A stretch of DNA of 64,000 nt from Streptomyces natalensis ATCC 27448 (GCF_000935125.1 NZ_JRKI01000009.1:310001-374000), one strand, 5' to 3'; positions 24,007 through 32,738 are shown, counted from the stretch's first letter. The notes: generated by a model from the sequence alone, not told the origin. Program-made: numbers and translations.

Positions 24007-25158
24007 CTACTTGGATTCGGCCACGGCGGCGGCCAGCTTCGACAGCGGCTCGGCCAGCGCGTTGACGCTGTCCGACAGCGTCTTGCGCTCGCCCTTGCCG
24101 ACCGTGTCGTACGAGGCGAAGCCGTCGGCGGACTTGCCGTCGCGGTGCCCGTCGAGCTGCTTGAGGATCGCGGCGAACTGCTTGTCCAGCTCCTTGGCCA
24201 GCGCCGGGTCGTTCTTGGTGACGACCGGCTTCAGCAGCTCGTAGGCCTTCTGGGCGCCCTCGACGTTGGCGTGGAAGTCGATCAGGTCGGTGTGGCTGTA
24301 GCGCTCTTCCTCACCGGTGACCTTGCCGGTGGCCACCTCGTCGAGCAGCTCCTTGGCGCCGTTGGCCATCGTCGTCGGGTTGATGACCGCCTTGCCGACC
24401 CGCTTCTGCCAGTCCTTGAGGTCGGTGATCAGCTGGTCGGCGAGCTTCTTGTCGTCCGCGGAGATCTTCTTCTTCTCCCACAGGGACTGCTCCAGCTTGT
24501 GCCAGCCGGTCCACTTCTGGCCGTCCGACAGCCCGTCCGCGCGGGTGTCGACCTTGGGGTCGATGTCACCGAACGACTCGGCCACCGGCTCGGTGCGCTC
24601 CCAGCCCACGCGCGAGAGCGCATAGGTCTTCTTCGCGGCCTCGATGTCCCCGGCCTTCACCGCATCGGCGAACTTCTGCGCCTTGGGCAGGGTCTGGTCG
24701 GCCTGCTCCTGGACCCACGTGCGGTACGCCGAGACCGCCGCGTCCAGCTTGGGGTTCCGCTTGACGGCGGCCCCCTTGCCGCTCGCGGTCACCTTCTGCC
24801 GGATCCCGTGGCCCTTCATGCCCGGCTTGCACGCGATCTCGTACGCACCCGGCTTGATCTCGGCGGTGATCTCGGCGTGGGTGCCGGGCCCGATGTTCTC
24901 CCGCTCGGTCATGATCCGGTCGCCGGGCGCGTAGACGTACACCTCGGTGACCTTGGAGCCCTTGTTGTCCACGGCGAACTGCACATGCCCGGCCGGGAAC
25001 TCCTTGGCCGAAACCTTGCAGTCGCTGTCGCTCGCGGTCACGGCGATCGCACCCTTGCCGGCGCCCTTGCCGTCGCTCTTCGCGGCGCAGCCGGCAACGG
25101 CGGTCAGGGTCGCGGCCACGGCAATGGCGGCGACGACGGAGGAGCGGTGGGCTCGCAT
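24007..25158 (-). CDS. efeO: EfeO iron-uptake lipoprotein (cupredoxin + imelysin/M75 domains)
   Basis: 383 residues from ATG 25158 (GGAG 6 bases upstream). The lipobox is VAGC, with C24. A cupredoxin-like domain spans about 30-130 with candidate ligands C47, C110, M114 and H117. An M75 imelysin-like domain follows, with the HxxE motif H220-K-L-E223 in GWHKLEQSLW. EfeO binds ferric/ferrous iron outside the membrane and hands it to EfeU. It is the first gene of the operon; a candidate iron box lies upstream at 25234-25252. A longer start at 25218 would precede the signal peptide and is rejected. Confidence 0.94.
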   Translation of the reverse strand: MRAHRSSVVAAIAVAATLTAVAGCAAKSDGKGAGKGAIAVTASDSDCKVSAKEFPAGHVQFAVDNKGSKVTEVYVYAPGDRIMTERENIGPGTHAEITAEIKPGAYEIACKPGMKGHGIRQKVTASGKGAAVKRNPKLDAAVSAYRTWVQEQADQTLPKAQKFADAVKAGDIEAAKKTYALSRVGWERTEPVAESFGDIDPKVDTRADGLSDGQKWTGWHKLEQSLWEKKKISADDKKLADQLITDLKDWQKRVGKAVINPTTMANGAKELLDEVATGKVTGEEERYSHTDLIDFHANVEGAQKAYELLKPVVTKNDPALAKELDKQFAAILKQLDGHRDGKSADGFASYDTVGKGERKTLSDSVNALAEPLSKLAAAVAESK

Positions 25159-25233
25159 ACGGACTCCAGGCGGGCTCGGGCGGTGCACAAAACAGGGGAC
25201 GGACACGGGGGCCGCCACTAAGGCAGCCCTAAG

Positions 25234-25252
25234 TTATCTGAGGCTTACCTGC
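25234..25252. promoter_or_regulatory. Candidate iron box (DmdR1/IdeR type) upstream of efeO
   Basis: TTATCTGAGGCTTACCTGC agrees with the consensus TTAGGTTAGGCTAACCTAA at 13 of 19 positions by my count. It lies 76 bp upstream of the efeO ATG, where repression by an iron-loaded DtxR-family protein would be expected. A nearby second partial match, CTAAGGCAGCCCTAAG, is at about 25218-25233. Confidence 0.6.
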
Positions 25253-25429
25253 TTATGCCCACGGGGCCCAGTGATCCCGCTCTCACGAACAACGGATCGA
25301 TGACGAGTTGGGTCGACTCCGGTCATGGAAAGGTCATGAAGTCGTCAAGGTAAGGGGCATTGCCGGCGACGGTCCATGACCGGTGTTATTCGGCGGACGA
25401 AGATCGCCGACCGGATGTTGAATGCAGGG

Positions 25430-26101
25430 ATGATCGAACCGCACATCCTCCGGGTGTTCACCGGCGACGGCGACCGGGGCGGCAATGCGCTGGCCGTCGT
25501 CACGGACGGCACCGCCTGCCCGCACCGCGCCGAGCGCCAGGCCCTCGCCGCGCGGCTCGGCTTCAGCGAGACCGTCTTCGTCGACGATGCGGCCCGCGGT
25601 GCCGTCGACATCTACACCCCGGGCCTGCGGCTGCCGTTCGCCGGGCATCCGCTCGTCGGCGTGGCCTGGCTGCTGCGTCACCTCGGCCGTCCGGTGACGG
25701 TGCTCCGGCCGCCGGCCGGCGAGGTGGCGGTCACCTACGACGGCGACGTCATCTGGGTGCGCGGCCGCCCGGAGTGGGTGACCGGGCGCCGCACCGAGGA
25801 GTACGCCTCCCCCGACGAGGTCGACGCCCTGCCCGCGCCGCCGCCCGGCGAGGGCTGGCTCTACGCCTGGGCCTGGCGGGACGAGGCGGCCGGCGTCGTA
25901 CGGGCCCGCGGTTTCCCCCGTCGCGCCGACGGAGCCATCACCGAGGACGAGGCCACCGGCGCGGCCGCGCTCACCCTCACCCATGAACTCGGCCGCGCCC
26001 TCGACATCCGCCAGGGCGCGGCCTCCCGGATCCTGACCCGGCCGCGGCCGGACGGCGCCATCGACATCGGAGGCCGGGTGGCGCCGTCAGAAGCCCCCTA
26101 G
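25430..26101 (+). CDS. Short PhzF-family protein
   Basis: 223 residues from ATG 25430 (MIEPHILRVFTGDGDRGGN); starts at 25376 or 25415 are possible, but the family normally begins just before this strand. The catalytic Glu is in ARLGFSETVF, and LPFAGHPLVGVAWLLR and EDEATGAAALTLTHELG are the two family signatures. It is about 70 residues shorter than the 13325-14239 homologue, mostly in the middle of each half. The substrate is unknown. No clear ribosome site. It is divergent from efeO and its stop is 5 bases from the stop of the converging heme oxygenase gene. Confidence 0.8.
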   Translation: MIEPHILRVFTGDGDRGGNALAVVTDGTACPHRAERQALAARLGFSETVFVDDAARGAVDIYTPGLRLPFAGHPLVGVAWLLRHLGRPVTVLRPPAGEVAVTYDGDVIWVRGRPEWVTGRRTEEYASPDEVDALPAPPPGEGWLYAWAWRDEAAGVVRARGFPRRADGAITEDEATGAAALTLTHELGRALDIRQGAASRILTRPRPDGAIDIGGRVAPSEAP

Positions 26102-26106
26102 GGCCC

Positions 26107-26781
26107 TCAGGCGGTCAGCGGGAACTCCTCGCCCAGTTCCCGGAAGACGGCGCTGTTCAGCGCGAACGCCCGCTTGCACTCGTCGACCACCCGCTGCTTC
26201 TCCAGGTCGTCCACCGGCAGGCCGTCCAGCAGCGCGCGGTAGGCGCGCTTGAAGGCGGCGGGGTTGCCGATGCCCTCGAAGACGTAGAACCGCACGCCGT
26301 CGCCCTTGCGCGCAAAGCCCCAGGTCTTCTCGGCCGTACCGCGGATGATCTGGCCACCGGAGAGATCGCCGAGGTAGCGGGTGTAGTGGTGGGCCACATA
26401 GCCGCCCGGCCATTCCCGGGCGCAGGTGCGGACGCGGTCGGCGTAGGCGGCGGTGGCGGGCAGTGGCTCCAGGCCGTCGCACCAGCCGGGGCCGCCCAGG
26501 TGTGTCAGGTCCCGCTCCAGCGCGGCGGTCCGGGCGAGTTCCGGGCGGAGGAAGGGGCCCGCCACCGGGTCGTCGGCCAGCGCCTCGGAGGTCTCCTCCA
26601 GCGCGCGGTAGACGAACCACAGCTGCTCGGTGTAGCGCCGGTAGGCCGCCACCCCGAGCCTGCCGCCGAGGAGGTCGCTCATGAACGAGGAGTTCTCGGC
26701 CTCGGTGTGCTGCTCGTGCGAGGCGGTGCGGATGACCGTCGAGAAGGGGGATGCCGACGGGGTCGGGCGGGACGCTTCCAA
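26107..26781 (-). CDS. Heme oxygenase (biliverdin-producing), HmuO type
   Basis: 224 residues starting at TTG 26781, which has GGAGG 6 bases upstream. The proximal heme ligand is H25 in SHEQHTEAE, and the distal helix has the flexible glycines GDLSGGQ (138-144). YVAHHYTRYLGDLSGGQII is the family signature. The enzyme opens heme to biliverdin, CO and iron in the cytoplasm, which fits the adjacent EfeUOB iron-acquisition genes. Two CCGAC-N5-GTCGG operators lie upstream, so it is likely under a dedicated repressor instead of, or as well as, an iron box. Confidence 0.93.
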   Translation of the reverse strand: MEASRPTPSASPFSTVIRTASHEQHTEAENSSFMSDLLGGRLGVAAYRRYTEQLWFVYRALEETSEALADDPVAGPFLRPELARTAALERDLTHLGGPGWCDGLEPLPATAAYADRVRTCAREWPGGYVAHHYTRYLGDLSGGQIIRGTAEKTWGFARKGDGVRFYVFEGIGNPAAFKRAYRALLDGLPVDDLEKQRVVDECKRAFALNSAVFRELGEEFPLTA

Positions 26782-26845
26782 GGCGGGCCTCCGGGGGCCG
26801 GAAAGGAGCGGACGGGGAACGGGCGGCCAACAGATCGCACCGTTC

Positions 26846-26895
26846 CCGACAACCTGTCGGTAACTAGCCTACCCCTGTTCCCGACGGCCTGTCGG
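26846..26895. promoter_or_regulatory. Twin palindromic operators upstream of heme oxygenase
   Basis: CCGAC-AACCT-GTCGG at 26846-26860 and CCGAC-GGCCT-GTCGG at 26881-26895 lie in direct repeats about 20 bases long (GTTCCCGAC...CTGTCGGTAA), centres 35 bp apart. A possible minus-strand -10 (TAGGCT, about 26865-26870) lies between them. Confidence 0.75.
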
Positions 26896-26926
26896 TAAAA
26901 TTCGGCCCAGTTCTCCACCCGTCCCG

Positions 26927-26960
26927 CCTGGGGGCGCGCCCCTCAGGACGCGCCCCCAGG
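26927..26960. terminator. Terminator hairpin after map
   Basis: CCTGGGGGCGCG (26927-26938) pairs exactly with CGCGCCCCCAGG (26949-26960), starting 11 bases past the map stop on the minus strand. Confidence 0.7.
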
Positions 26961-26970
26961 ACGTGCCCCG

Positions 26971-27828
26971 TCAGGGCAGCGTGAGAATCTCCGCTCCGGT
27001 GTCCGTCACCACCAGCGTGTGCTCGAACTGCGCCGTCCGCCTGCGGTCCTTGGTGACCACGGTCCAGCCGTCCTCCCACATGTCGTACTCGTGGGTGCCC
27101 AGCGTCAGCATCGGCTCGATGGTGAAGGTCATACCGGGCTTGATGTCGGTGGTGTGGTGCGGGCTGTCGTAGTGCGGCACGATCAGGCCGGAGTGGAAGG
27201 CGGAGTTGATGCCGTGGCCGGTGAAGTCGCGGACGACGCCGTAGCCGAAGCGCTTGGCGTACGACTCGATGACCCGGCCGATGATGTTGATCTGCCGGCC
27301 CGGCTTGACCGCCTTGATCGCGCGGTTGAGCGCCTCGCGGGTGCGCTCCACCAGCAGCCGGGACTCCTCGTCGACCTCACCGCACAGATAGGTGGCGTTG
27401 TTGTCGCCGTGCACACCGTGGATGAACGCGGTCACGTCCAGGTTCACGATGTCGCCGTCCTTGATGACGGTCGAGTCCGGGATGCCGTGGCAGATGACCT
27501 CGTTGAGCGAGGAGCACAGCGACTTGGGGAAGCCGCGGTAGCCGAGCGTGGACGGGTAGGCGCCGTGGTCGCACATGAACTCGTGGGCGACCCGGTCGAG
27601 TTCGTCGGTCGTCACCCCCGGCGCGATGTGCTTGGCGGCCTCCGCCATCGCCTGCGCGGCGATCCGGCCGGCGATCCGCATCTTCTCGATCGTTTCGGCG
27701 TCCTGCACCTCGGGCCCGGTGTACGGCGTGGGCGCGTCCTTCCCGACGTATTCGGGGCGCGGGATCGAGGCGGGGACGGGGCGGGTGGGGGAGATCTTCC
27801 CCGGGACAAGAAGCGACTGGCCAGACAT
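26971..27828 (-). CDS. map: Methionine aminopeptidase type I
   Basis: 285 residues from ATG 27828. Metal ligands are visible in [20 protein letters not shown] (two Asp), GHGINSAFH (His), FTIEPML (Glu) and [10 protein letters not shown] (Glu), with the substrate His in [11 protein letters not shown] Pro-rich N-terminal extension, [20 protein letters not shown], resembles the SH3-ligand-like extension of mycobacterial MetAP1c. It removes initiator methionine from nascent proteins. The longer frame to 27909 is rejected. A -10-like TACACT (minus strand, 27841-27836) ends 7 bases before the ATG and no ribosome site exists, so the mRNA may be leaderless. Confidence 0.95.
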   Translation of the reverse strand: MSGQSLLVPGKISPTRPVPASIPRPEYVGKDAPTPYTGPEVQDAETIEKMRIAGRIAAQAMAEAAKHIAPGVTTDELDRVAHEFMCDHGAYPSTLGYRGFPKSLCSSLNEVICHGIPDSTVIKDGDIVNLDVTAFIHGVHGDNNATYLCGEVDEESRLLVERTREALNRAIKAVKPGRQINIIGRVIESYAKRFGYGVVRDFTGHGINSAFHSGLIVPHYDSPHHTTDIKPGMTFTIEPMLTLGTHEYDMWEDGWTVVTKDRRRTAQFEHTLVVTDTGAEILTLP

Positions 27829-27895
27829 GCCAGCGAGTGTATCCGCGGGCCATCGGGCAGGATGGCGGGACGGGAGTGACCCACGGGAGGCGGCA

Positions 27896-28123
27896 ATGGC
27901 CCTGTTCAAGCGGCGTACGGTCGGAAAGCCGGGCGAGTGGTACTACTGCCTCAAACACGGCACGGTCGAGGAGGGCCCCCAGTGCCGCGCCGCCGACCGC
28001 TTCGGCCCGTACGCCACCCGCGAGGAGGCGACGCACGCCATGGAGACGGCCCGCGAGCGCAACGTGGAGTGGGAGACGGACCCGAAGTGGGACGACAAGG
28101 GGAAGGGCGAGCCGAGCCCGTAG
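27896..28123 (+). CDS. Conserved small protein of unknown function
   Basis: 75 residues, [20 protein letters not shown], with an SPOR-like or tryptophan-rich pattern ([20 protein letters not shown]) and an acidic/basic C-terminus. Strong GGAGG 6 bases before ATG 27896. It diverges from map, 67 bases apart. The pattern C-x-H-x(4)-EGPQC could hold a metal with a partner chain but that is speculation. No named function. It is followed by a truncated copy of the dispersed inverted-repeat element. Confidence 0.75.
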   Translation: MALFKRRTVGKPGEWYYCLKHGTVEEGPQCRAADRFGPYATREEATHAMETARERNVEWETDPKWDDKGKGEPSP

Positions 28124-28170
28124 AGCGGCCGGCAGCCTGCCGCACCCGACGCCCTCCGCCCGCCCCCACC

Positions 28171-28326
28171 GTCTTTCCCCACCCCCAACGGGGAGGGGCC
28201 GGGCCGCAGGACGAAGTCCGGAGGCCCGGCCCCGCAGCCGAACAGCCCCGCGTGGGGGCACCTCCCAGCGTTAGCCGGGGGAGCAACGGCGAGAACCCCT
28301 ACGGCGGGAAAGCCAAAAACGTGGGG
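28171..28326. repeat. Half copy of the MITE-like dispersed repeat (copy A)
   Basis: Bases 28171-28326 match the right half of copy B (35761-35909), including the block GCCGCAGGACGAAGTCCGG and the terminal AACGTGGGG. The left terminal repeat is absent, so the copy cannot form the full stem. It lies between the converging genes at 27896 and 28347 and probably serves as a terminator. Confidence 0.75.
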
Positions 28327-28346
28327 CCCAGGCAAAGCGCAGCGGA

Positions 28347-28973
28347 CTACCACCGCGGCGGCGGCGGCGCCGTCAGCCCCTCGGCGAGCCGGGCCAGCCG
28401 GTCACGGAAGCGGCGACGGGGCGCGGCCCGGAGGGCGGACGGCAGGCCGTTCTCGCCGGCGGCCGCGCTGACCAGGTGCTGGAGTGTGTCGAGATCGAGG
28501 TCCTGGGGGCGCTCGCCGTCGGCCGCCGGGGCGGCCAGCGCGTCGTGGGCCAGGGTGTGCAGATCGCGGTCGCCGCCGTCCAGTGCGAGCACCGTCGCGC
28601 CGTTGCGGCGGGCGTCGTGCACCCGCTCCAGCAGCCCGGCACCGGGCCGCTGCGGCGTGACGACCAGCAGCGTGGCACCGCGCCCGGCGTCCGCCAACCG
28701 GCCCAGCCCCACCGACAGATGGGCCGGTGCGCCGCCCGGGACGCGGTGCCGTACCAGGGTGGGCGACAGCTCCGGCAGGCCCGACCAGGCGGCCTCGTCG
28801 TCCAGATGGGCGGCCAGATGCCACGGCTCGTAACCGGCGCTGCCGACCAGCAGCAGTCCGCCGTCGTGCCCCGCCACCGAGGCCCGCAGCGATCCGGCGA
28901 AGCGGCGGGTGGACTGGATCCACTCGGTTCCGGCGAGGACCTCGCGCAGCAGGGCGACCCGTACGGCATCCAT
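28347..28973 (-). CDS. Conserved protein of unknown function
   Basis: 208 residues from ATG 28973. The N-terminal LLREVLAGTEWIQSTRRFAGSL and GGLLLVGSAGYEPWHLAAHL, then TLLVVTPQRPGAGLLERVHDARRNGATVLALDGGDRDL look like an alpha/beta nucleotide- or sugar-phosphate-binding fold (SIS-like by eye), followed by a helical end. No catalytic motif, signal peptide or TM segment is seen. I do not recognise the family beyond its presence in streptomycetes. Frames extending upstream to 30221 are artefacts of the GC-rich neighbour. It follows the NAL-like gene on the same strand with a 122-bp gap. Confidence 0.7.
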   Translation of the reverse strand: MDAVRVALLREVLAGTEWIQSTRRFAGSLRASVAGHDGGLLLVGSAGYEPWHLAAHLDDEAAWSGLPELSPTLVRHRVPGGAPAHLSVGLGRLADAGRGATLLVVTPQRPGAGLLERVHDARRNGATVLALDGGDRDLHTLAHDALAAPAADGERPQDLDLDTLQHLVSAAAGENGLPSALRAAPRRRFRDRLARLAEGLTAPPPPRW

Positions 28974-29095
28974 GGAGCCGCATCCTGCCGCGGGACGGCA
29001 CGGACTTGTTGCGGTTTCAACGGGCGTCACCCGTACGGGCTCAACGGCCCGGCGGCTCAACGGAACCAGCGGGCAACGCCCTACGCCCCAACGGC

Positions 29096-30055
29096 TCAGC
29101 GCACCGGCGGCAGCCCGGCGGCGGTCAGCCTGCGTGCCACCTCCGCCACCGCCTCCCGGCTCAGCGGGATCTGCGGAAAGGCGGTGGCGCCGTGGTCGAT
29201 CACGCCGAGGAGCCACAGCGCCGCCTTGAAGGAACCCAGCGCGGCGGAGCTGCGGCCCATCGCGTCCTCGGGGCCGATATCGGTCATGGAGAACAGCGTG
29301 ACCAGCCGCTCCTGTTCGGTCGCCGCCCGCGCCCAGTCGCCGGCCCGCGCGGCCTCGTAGAGCCGTACATAGCCCGCCGGGTCGACGTTGCCGAGGCCCG
29401 GGACCACGCCGTCGGCGCCCGCCAACAGGGCCGCGTCCACGGTGAGTTCGGAGCCGGTGAGGACGGCGAAACCGGGCGCGGGGCCGCCGGGGCGGGCGGT
29501 GCGGCCGCCGAGGGCGACCAGCAGCCGGCGCAGCGCACCGTCGTCGCCGCTGCTGTCCTTGACGCCCGCGAGGGTGCCGTCCTCGGCCAGCTCCTGCACC
29601 ACCGGGAGGGGCAGCTTGTGGTGGACGGCCACGGGGATGTCGTACGCCACGACGGGCAGCCCGGTCTCGGCGCGCAGCCGGCGGAAGTGCGCGGCGATCT
29701 CGCGCGGGTGGGTGCGGGTGTAGAAGGGCGCGGTGGCCACCAGGGCGTCGGCGCCCAGTGCGGCGGCGGCGCGGGCGTGGTCGAGGACCCGGGGGGTGGT
29801 GGTGTCGATGACCCCGGCCAGGACGGGCACCCGGCCGTCCGCGGCCTTGACGACGGTCTCCAGGGCGGTGGCGCGCCGGTCGTCGGTGAGATAGGCGACC
29901 TCGCCGGTGGAGCCGAGCGCGAACAGCCCGTGGACGCCGCCGTCGAGGAGGTGGGTCACCAGGCGGGTGAGGGAGGCGGTGTCGACCTCGCCGCGCGGGT
30001 CGAGCGGAGTGCAGACGGGCGGGACGACGCCGCGCAGCGGTGCGGGAAGTGCCAT
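29096..30055 (-). CDS. Dihydrodipicolinate synthase/N-acetylneuraminate lyase family aldolase
   Basis: 319 residues, (beta/alpha)8 barrel. GSTGE at 48-52 carries the pyruvate carboxylate-binding residues, Y138 is in VAYDIP, and Schiff-base K166 is in AGVKDSSG. Family members condense or cleave pyruvate adducts: DapA, NanA (sialic acid lyase) or sugar-acid aldolases. The divergent partner is a sialidase followed by an ABC importer, so cleavage of N-acetylneuraminate to pyruvate and N-acetylmannosamine is the best guess; a dapA role is less likely. AGGA lies 7 bases before ATG 30055. Confidence 0.85.
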   Translation of the reverse strand: MALPAPLRGVVPPVCTPLDPRGEVDTASLTRLVTHLLDGGVHGLFALGSTGEVAYLTDDRRATALETVVKAADGRVPVLAGVIDTTTPRVLDHARAAAALGADALVATAPFYTRTHPREIAAHFRRLRAETGLPVVAYDIPVAVHHKLPLPVVQELAEDGTLAGVKDSSGDDGALRRLLVALGGRTARPGGPAPGFAVLTGSELTVDAALLAGADGVVPGLGNVDPAGYVRLYEAARAGDWARAATEQERLVTLFSMTDIGPEDAMGRSSAALGSFKAALWLLGVIDHGATAFPQIPLSREAVAEVARRLTAAGLPPVR

Positions 30056-30244
30056 GGGGGCGTCCTGTAGGGGGATTTGAGGTCGTGGGGATCCACCATA
30101 GGCGCGTGCTCCGGTGTCGGCCCGGCGGACGCGCGGTCCTGGGCCGAACGGGGCGGGGCCGGTGCGCCGAAGAGTCGTTCACCGCGATTTCACCCGATGT
30201 CGAGCACCTCGTTGCCGACACGAAAACGGCCGATGTCGGGTGCC

Positions 30245-30273
30245 TTGACGGTCAGTTGGGCCCTCTTTATGGT
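30245..30273 (+). promoter_or_regulatory. Sigma-70-type promoter of the sialidase-ABC operon
   Basis: TTGACG (30245-30250), a 17-base spacer, and TATGGT (30268-30273): one of the best consensus matches in the window. Transcription would start near 30280, about 40 bases before the sialidase GTG at 30319. Confidence 0.7.
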
Positions 30274-30318
30274 CACCGCAGGACAGGGACATCTACGTCC
30301 GGCCCTTGGGGGTGACCC

Positions 30319-31419
30319 GTGGTGGACGAGAGTTCAGTGCCGTACCGGGCCCGGACCGAGGGGTATACGAGCTTCCGGATCCCGGCCGTGGTGCGGGCGC
30401 GCTCCGGGACCGTGCTCGCCTTCGCCGAGGGCCGGGTCGCCTCCGCCTCCGACACCGGCGACATCGATGTCGTCCTCAAACGCTCCGCCGACGGCGGCCG
30501 TACCTGGGGCCCGCTCCAGGTCCTGGCCCGCAACGGCACCGGCACCGCCGGCAACCCCGCCCCGGTCGTCCTCTCCGGCGGCCGGGTGCTGCTCCTCCAG
30601 GTCCACAACGCCGCCGACGCCACCGAGGACCGCATCCGCCGCGGCCAGGTCCCGCCCGCCGACGGCCGGCGCGTATGGATCCAGCACAGCGACGACGACG
30701 GCGCCACCTGGAGCCCGCCCCGCGAGATCACCGACCAGGCCAAACGCCCCGAATGGCGCTGGTACGCCACCGGCCCCGGCCATGCGCTGCGGCTGCGCCG
30801 CGGCCCGTACGCCGGACGGCTCGTCGTCCCCGCCAACCACTCCACCCCACCGGCCGCCGACGGCGACACCGGCACCGAGTCCCGCTACAACGGCGGCCAC
30901 GCCCTGCTCAGCGACGACGACGGCGCCACCTGGCGGATCGGCTACACCGACGGCGACACCGACCCCTGTGTCGCCCCCAACGAGACCGCCGCCGCCGAAC
31001 TGCCCGACGGCACCCTCTACCTGAACACCCGCTCCGAGGCCGCCGCACCCTGGCGCCGCGCCGACGCCCGTTCGCAGGACGGCGGCGAACAACTCGTCGC
31101 TCCCTTCCGCCCCCAGGCGGGCCTGGCCGGCCCGGTCTGCCAGGGCAGCCTGCTGGCGCTGGCCGACCGCGACGAGCTGCTGTACGCCGGGCCCGCACAC
31201 CCCCTGGCCCGCGCCCTGCTCACGCTGAGCACCAGCCGCGACGGCGGCCTGACCTGGCGGTGCGCCCGTACCGTCTCCGGACTGCCGGCCGGCTACTCCG
31301 ATCTCGTCCGGCTGGATGCGGCGAGCGTCGGACTGCTCTACGAAACCGGCGACTACAGCGCCTATTCGACGATCACTTTCCGCCGCATCCCGTGGAGGAG
31401 CCCGCATGACCAGCATTGA
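30319..31419 (+). CDS. Exo-alpha-sialidase (GH33-type), apparently cytoplasmic
   Basis: 366 residues from GTG 30319. The six-bladed sialidase pattern is clear: FRIP at 19-22 (first Arg of the triad), Asp boxes SADGGRTW (56-63), SDDDGATW (124-131), SDDDGATW (198-205) and SRDGGLTW (306-313), acid/base region GDIDVV around D48-D50, and the catalytic Tyr-Glu pair in GLLYETGDYS (341-342). No signal peptide or anchor is present, unlike secreted streptomycete sialidases. It therefore probably acts on imported sialoglycoconjugates or oligosaccharides. It overlaps the next gene by 14 bases, indicating one operon. Confidence 0.9.
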   Translation: MVDESSVPYRARTEGYTSFRIPAVVRARSGTVLAFAEGRVASASDTGDIDVVLKRSADGGRTWGPLQVLARNGTGTAGNPAPVVLSGGRVLLLQVHNAADATEDRIRRGQVPPADGRRVWIQHSDDDGATWSPPREITDQAKRPEWRWYATGPGHALRLRRGPYAGRLVVPANHSTPPAADGDTGTESRYNGGHALLSDDDGATWRIGYTDGDTDPCVAPNETAAAELPDGTLYLNTRSEAAAPWRRADARSQDGGEQLVAPFRPQAGLAGPVCQGSLLALADRDELLYAGPAHPLARALLTLSTSRDGGLTWRCARTVSGLPAGYSDLVRLDAASVGLLYETGDYSAYSTITFRRIPWRSPHDQH

Positions 31420-32737
31420 CCTGCCTCGCAGAGCGGTCCTGGGCACGGCGGCCGGCGCCGTCGCCGCCGCTGCGCTCACCGGCTGCGGCGACAGCGGAGA
31501 CGACCACCCCGCGCCCAGGGAACGCAAGAAGGGCCAGAAGATCACGCTGTCCTTCTGGTCCTGGGTGCCCGGTATCGACAAGCCGGTGGACCTGTGGAAC
31601 CGCAAGAATCCCGAGGTGCAGGTCACGGTCGAGCAGGTGTCGGCCGTCGACGGTGAGCAGTACGCGAAGATGCACGCCGCCATCAAGGCGGGCAACCCGC
31701 CCGACCTGGGCCAGGTCGAGTTCCCGGTGATCCCCAGCTTCCTGCTCGACAACGGGCTGCTCGACCTCGCGCCGCTCGGCGCCGCCCGTCACAAGGACAA
31801 GTTCTTCGGCTGGCAGTGGCGGCAGTCCGTCTTCGGCAAGGGCATCTACGCCATCCCCCAGGCGTCCGGCCCGATGGGGCTGTTCGTCCGTCAGGACCTC
31901 TTCGAGAAGTGGGACGTTCCGGTCCCCGCGACCTGGGACGCGTACGAGGCGGCCGCCAAGAAGATCCGTAAGAAGGGTGCCTGGATCGAGACGTTCTCCG
32001 CCACCAACGGCAACCGGCTGGCCGGTCTCGCCTGGCAGGCGGGCGCCAAGTGGTACGCCACCAAGGGCGACACCTGGGTCATCAGCATCGACGACGAGCC
32101 CACCCGCAAGGTGGCCGACTACTGGGAGGCCCTGGTCCGGCAGAAGCTCATCAAAACCATCCCCGACCGGCAGAACGCCTGGTACAAGGACCTCCAGACC
32201 GGCGCCATCCCCGCCTGGGTGGGCGCCAGCTGGGGCGATGCGCTGCTGGTCGGCAATGCGCCGGGCACCAAGGGGAAGTGGCGGGCCGCGCCGCTGCCGC
32301 AGTGGAAGCCCGGCGGGCGGACGTTCGCCAACTGGGGCGGCTCGACCACCGCCGTCTTCGCCAAGGCGCCCTACCCCAAGGACGCCCTGGACTTCGCGGT
32401 CTGGCTCAACACCGACCCCGAGTCCATCGCCCTGCTCATCAACGGCGGCTACGGCTTCCCCAGCGCCAAGAAGGGCTATGCCACCGGCGCTCTCGACGTG
32501 GACAAGGCGTTCTTCGGCGGCCAGGAGTACAGCAAGATCTTCGCCGACGCCGGGGCCCATGTGGACACCAGCTGGCAGTGGGGACCCGGCGTGGACACCC
32601 TCTACCAGCGCCTGGGCGACGCCTTCACCGACGCGCTCGGTACCGGCGCCTCCTTCCGGTCCGTCCTGACCAAGGTCCAGGGCCAGACGATCGCCGACCT
32701 CAAGGGCAAGGGCCTGAAGGTGGAGAGCGGCACGTGA
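31406..32737 (+). CDS. ABC transporter sugar-binding lipoprotein (family 1 solute-binding protein)
   Basis: 443 residues from ATG 31406 with GGAGGAG upstream. The signal peptide starts LPRRAVLGTAAGAV, so it may use the Tat route, and ends at lipobox LTGC (C27). The mature protein has the type 1 SBP layout: ITLSFWSWVPGID, AIKAGNPPDLGQVEF, GIYAIPQASGPMGLFVRQDLFEKW and FANWGGSTTAVFAKAPYPKDALDFAVWL. It delivers a sugar to the two permeases downstream. No ATPase gene is in the cluster, so a shared MsiK-type ATPase is likely, as is usual for streptomycete carbohydrate importers. The ligand is inferred from the sialidase context. Confidence 0.93.
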   Translation: MTSIDLPRRAVLGTAAGAVAAAALTGCGDSGDDHPAPRERKKGQKITLSFWSWVPGIDKPVDLWNRKNPEVQVTVEQVSAVDGEQYAKMHAAIKAGNPPDLGQVEFPVIPSFLLDNGLLDLAPLGAARHKDKFFGWQWRQSVFGKGIYAIPQASGPMGLFVRQDLFEKWDVPVPATWDAYEAAAKKIRKKGAWIETFSATNGNRLAGLAWQAGAKWYATKGDTWVISIDDEPTRKVADYWEALVRQKLIKTIPDRQNAWYKDLQTGAIPAWVGASWGDALLVGNAPGTKGKWRAAPLPQWKPGGRTFANWGGSTTAVFAKAPYPKDALDFAVWLNTDPESIALLINGGYGFPSAKKGYATGALDVDKAFFGGQEYSKIFADAGAHVDTSWQWGPGVDTLYQRLGDAFTDALGTGASFRSVLTKVQGQTIADLKGKGLKVESGT

Positions 32738-32738
32738 A

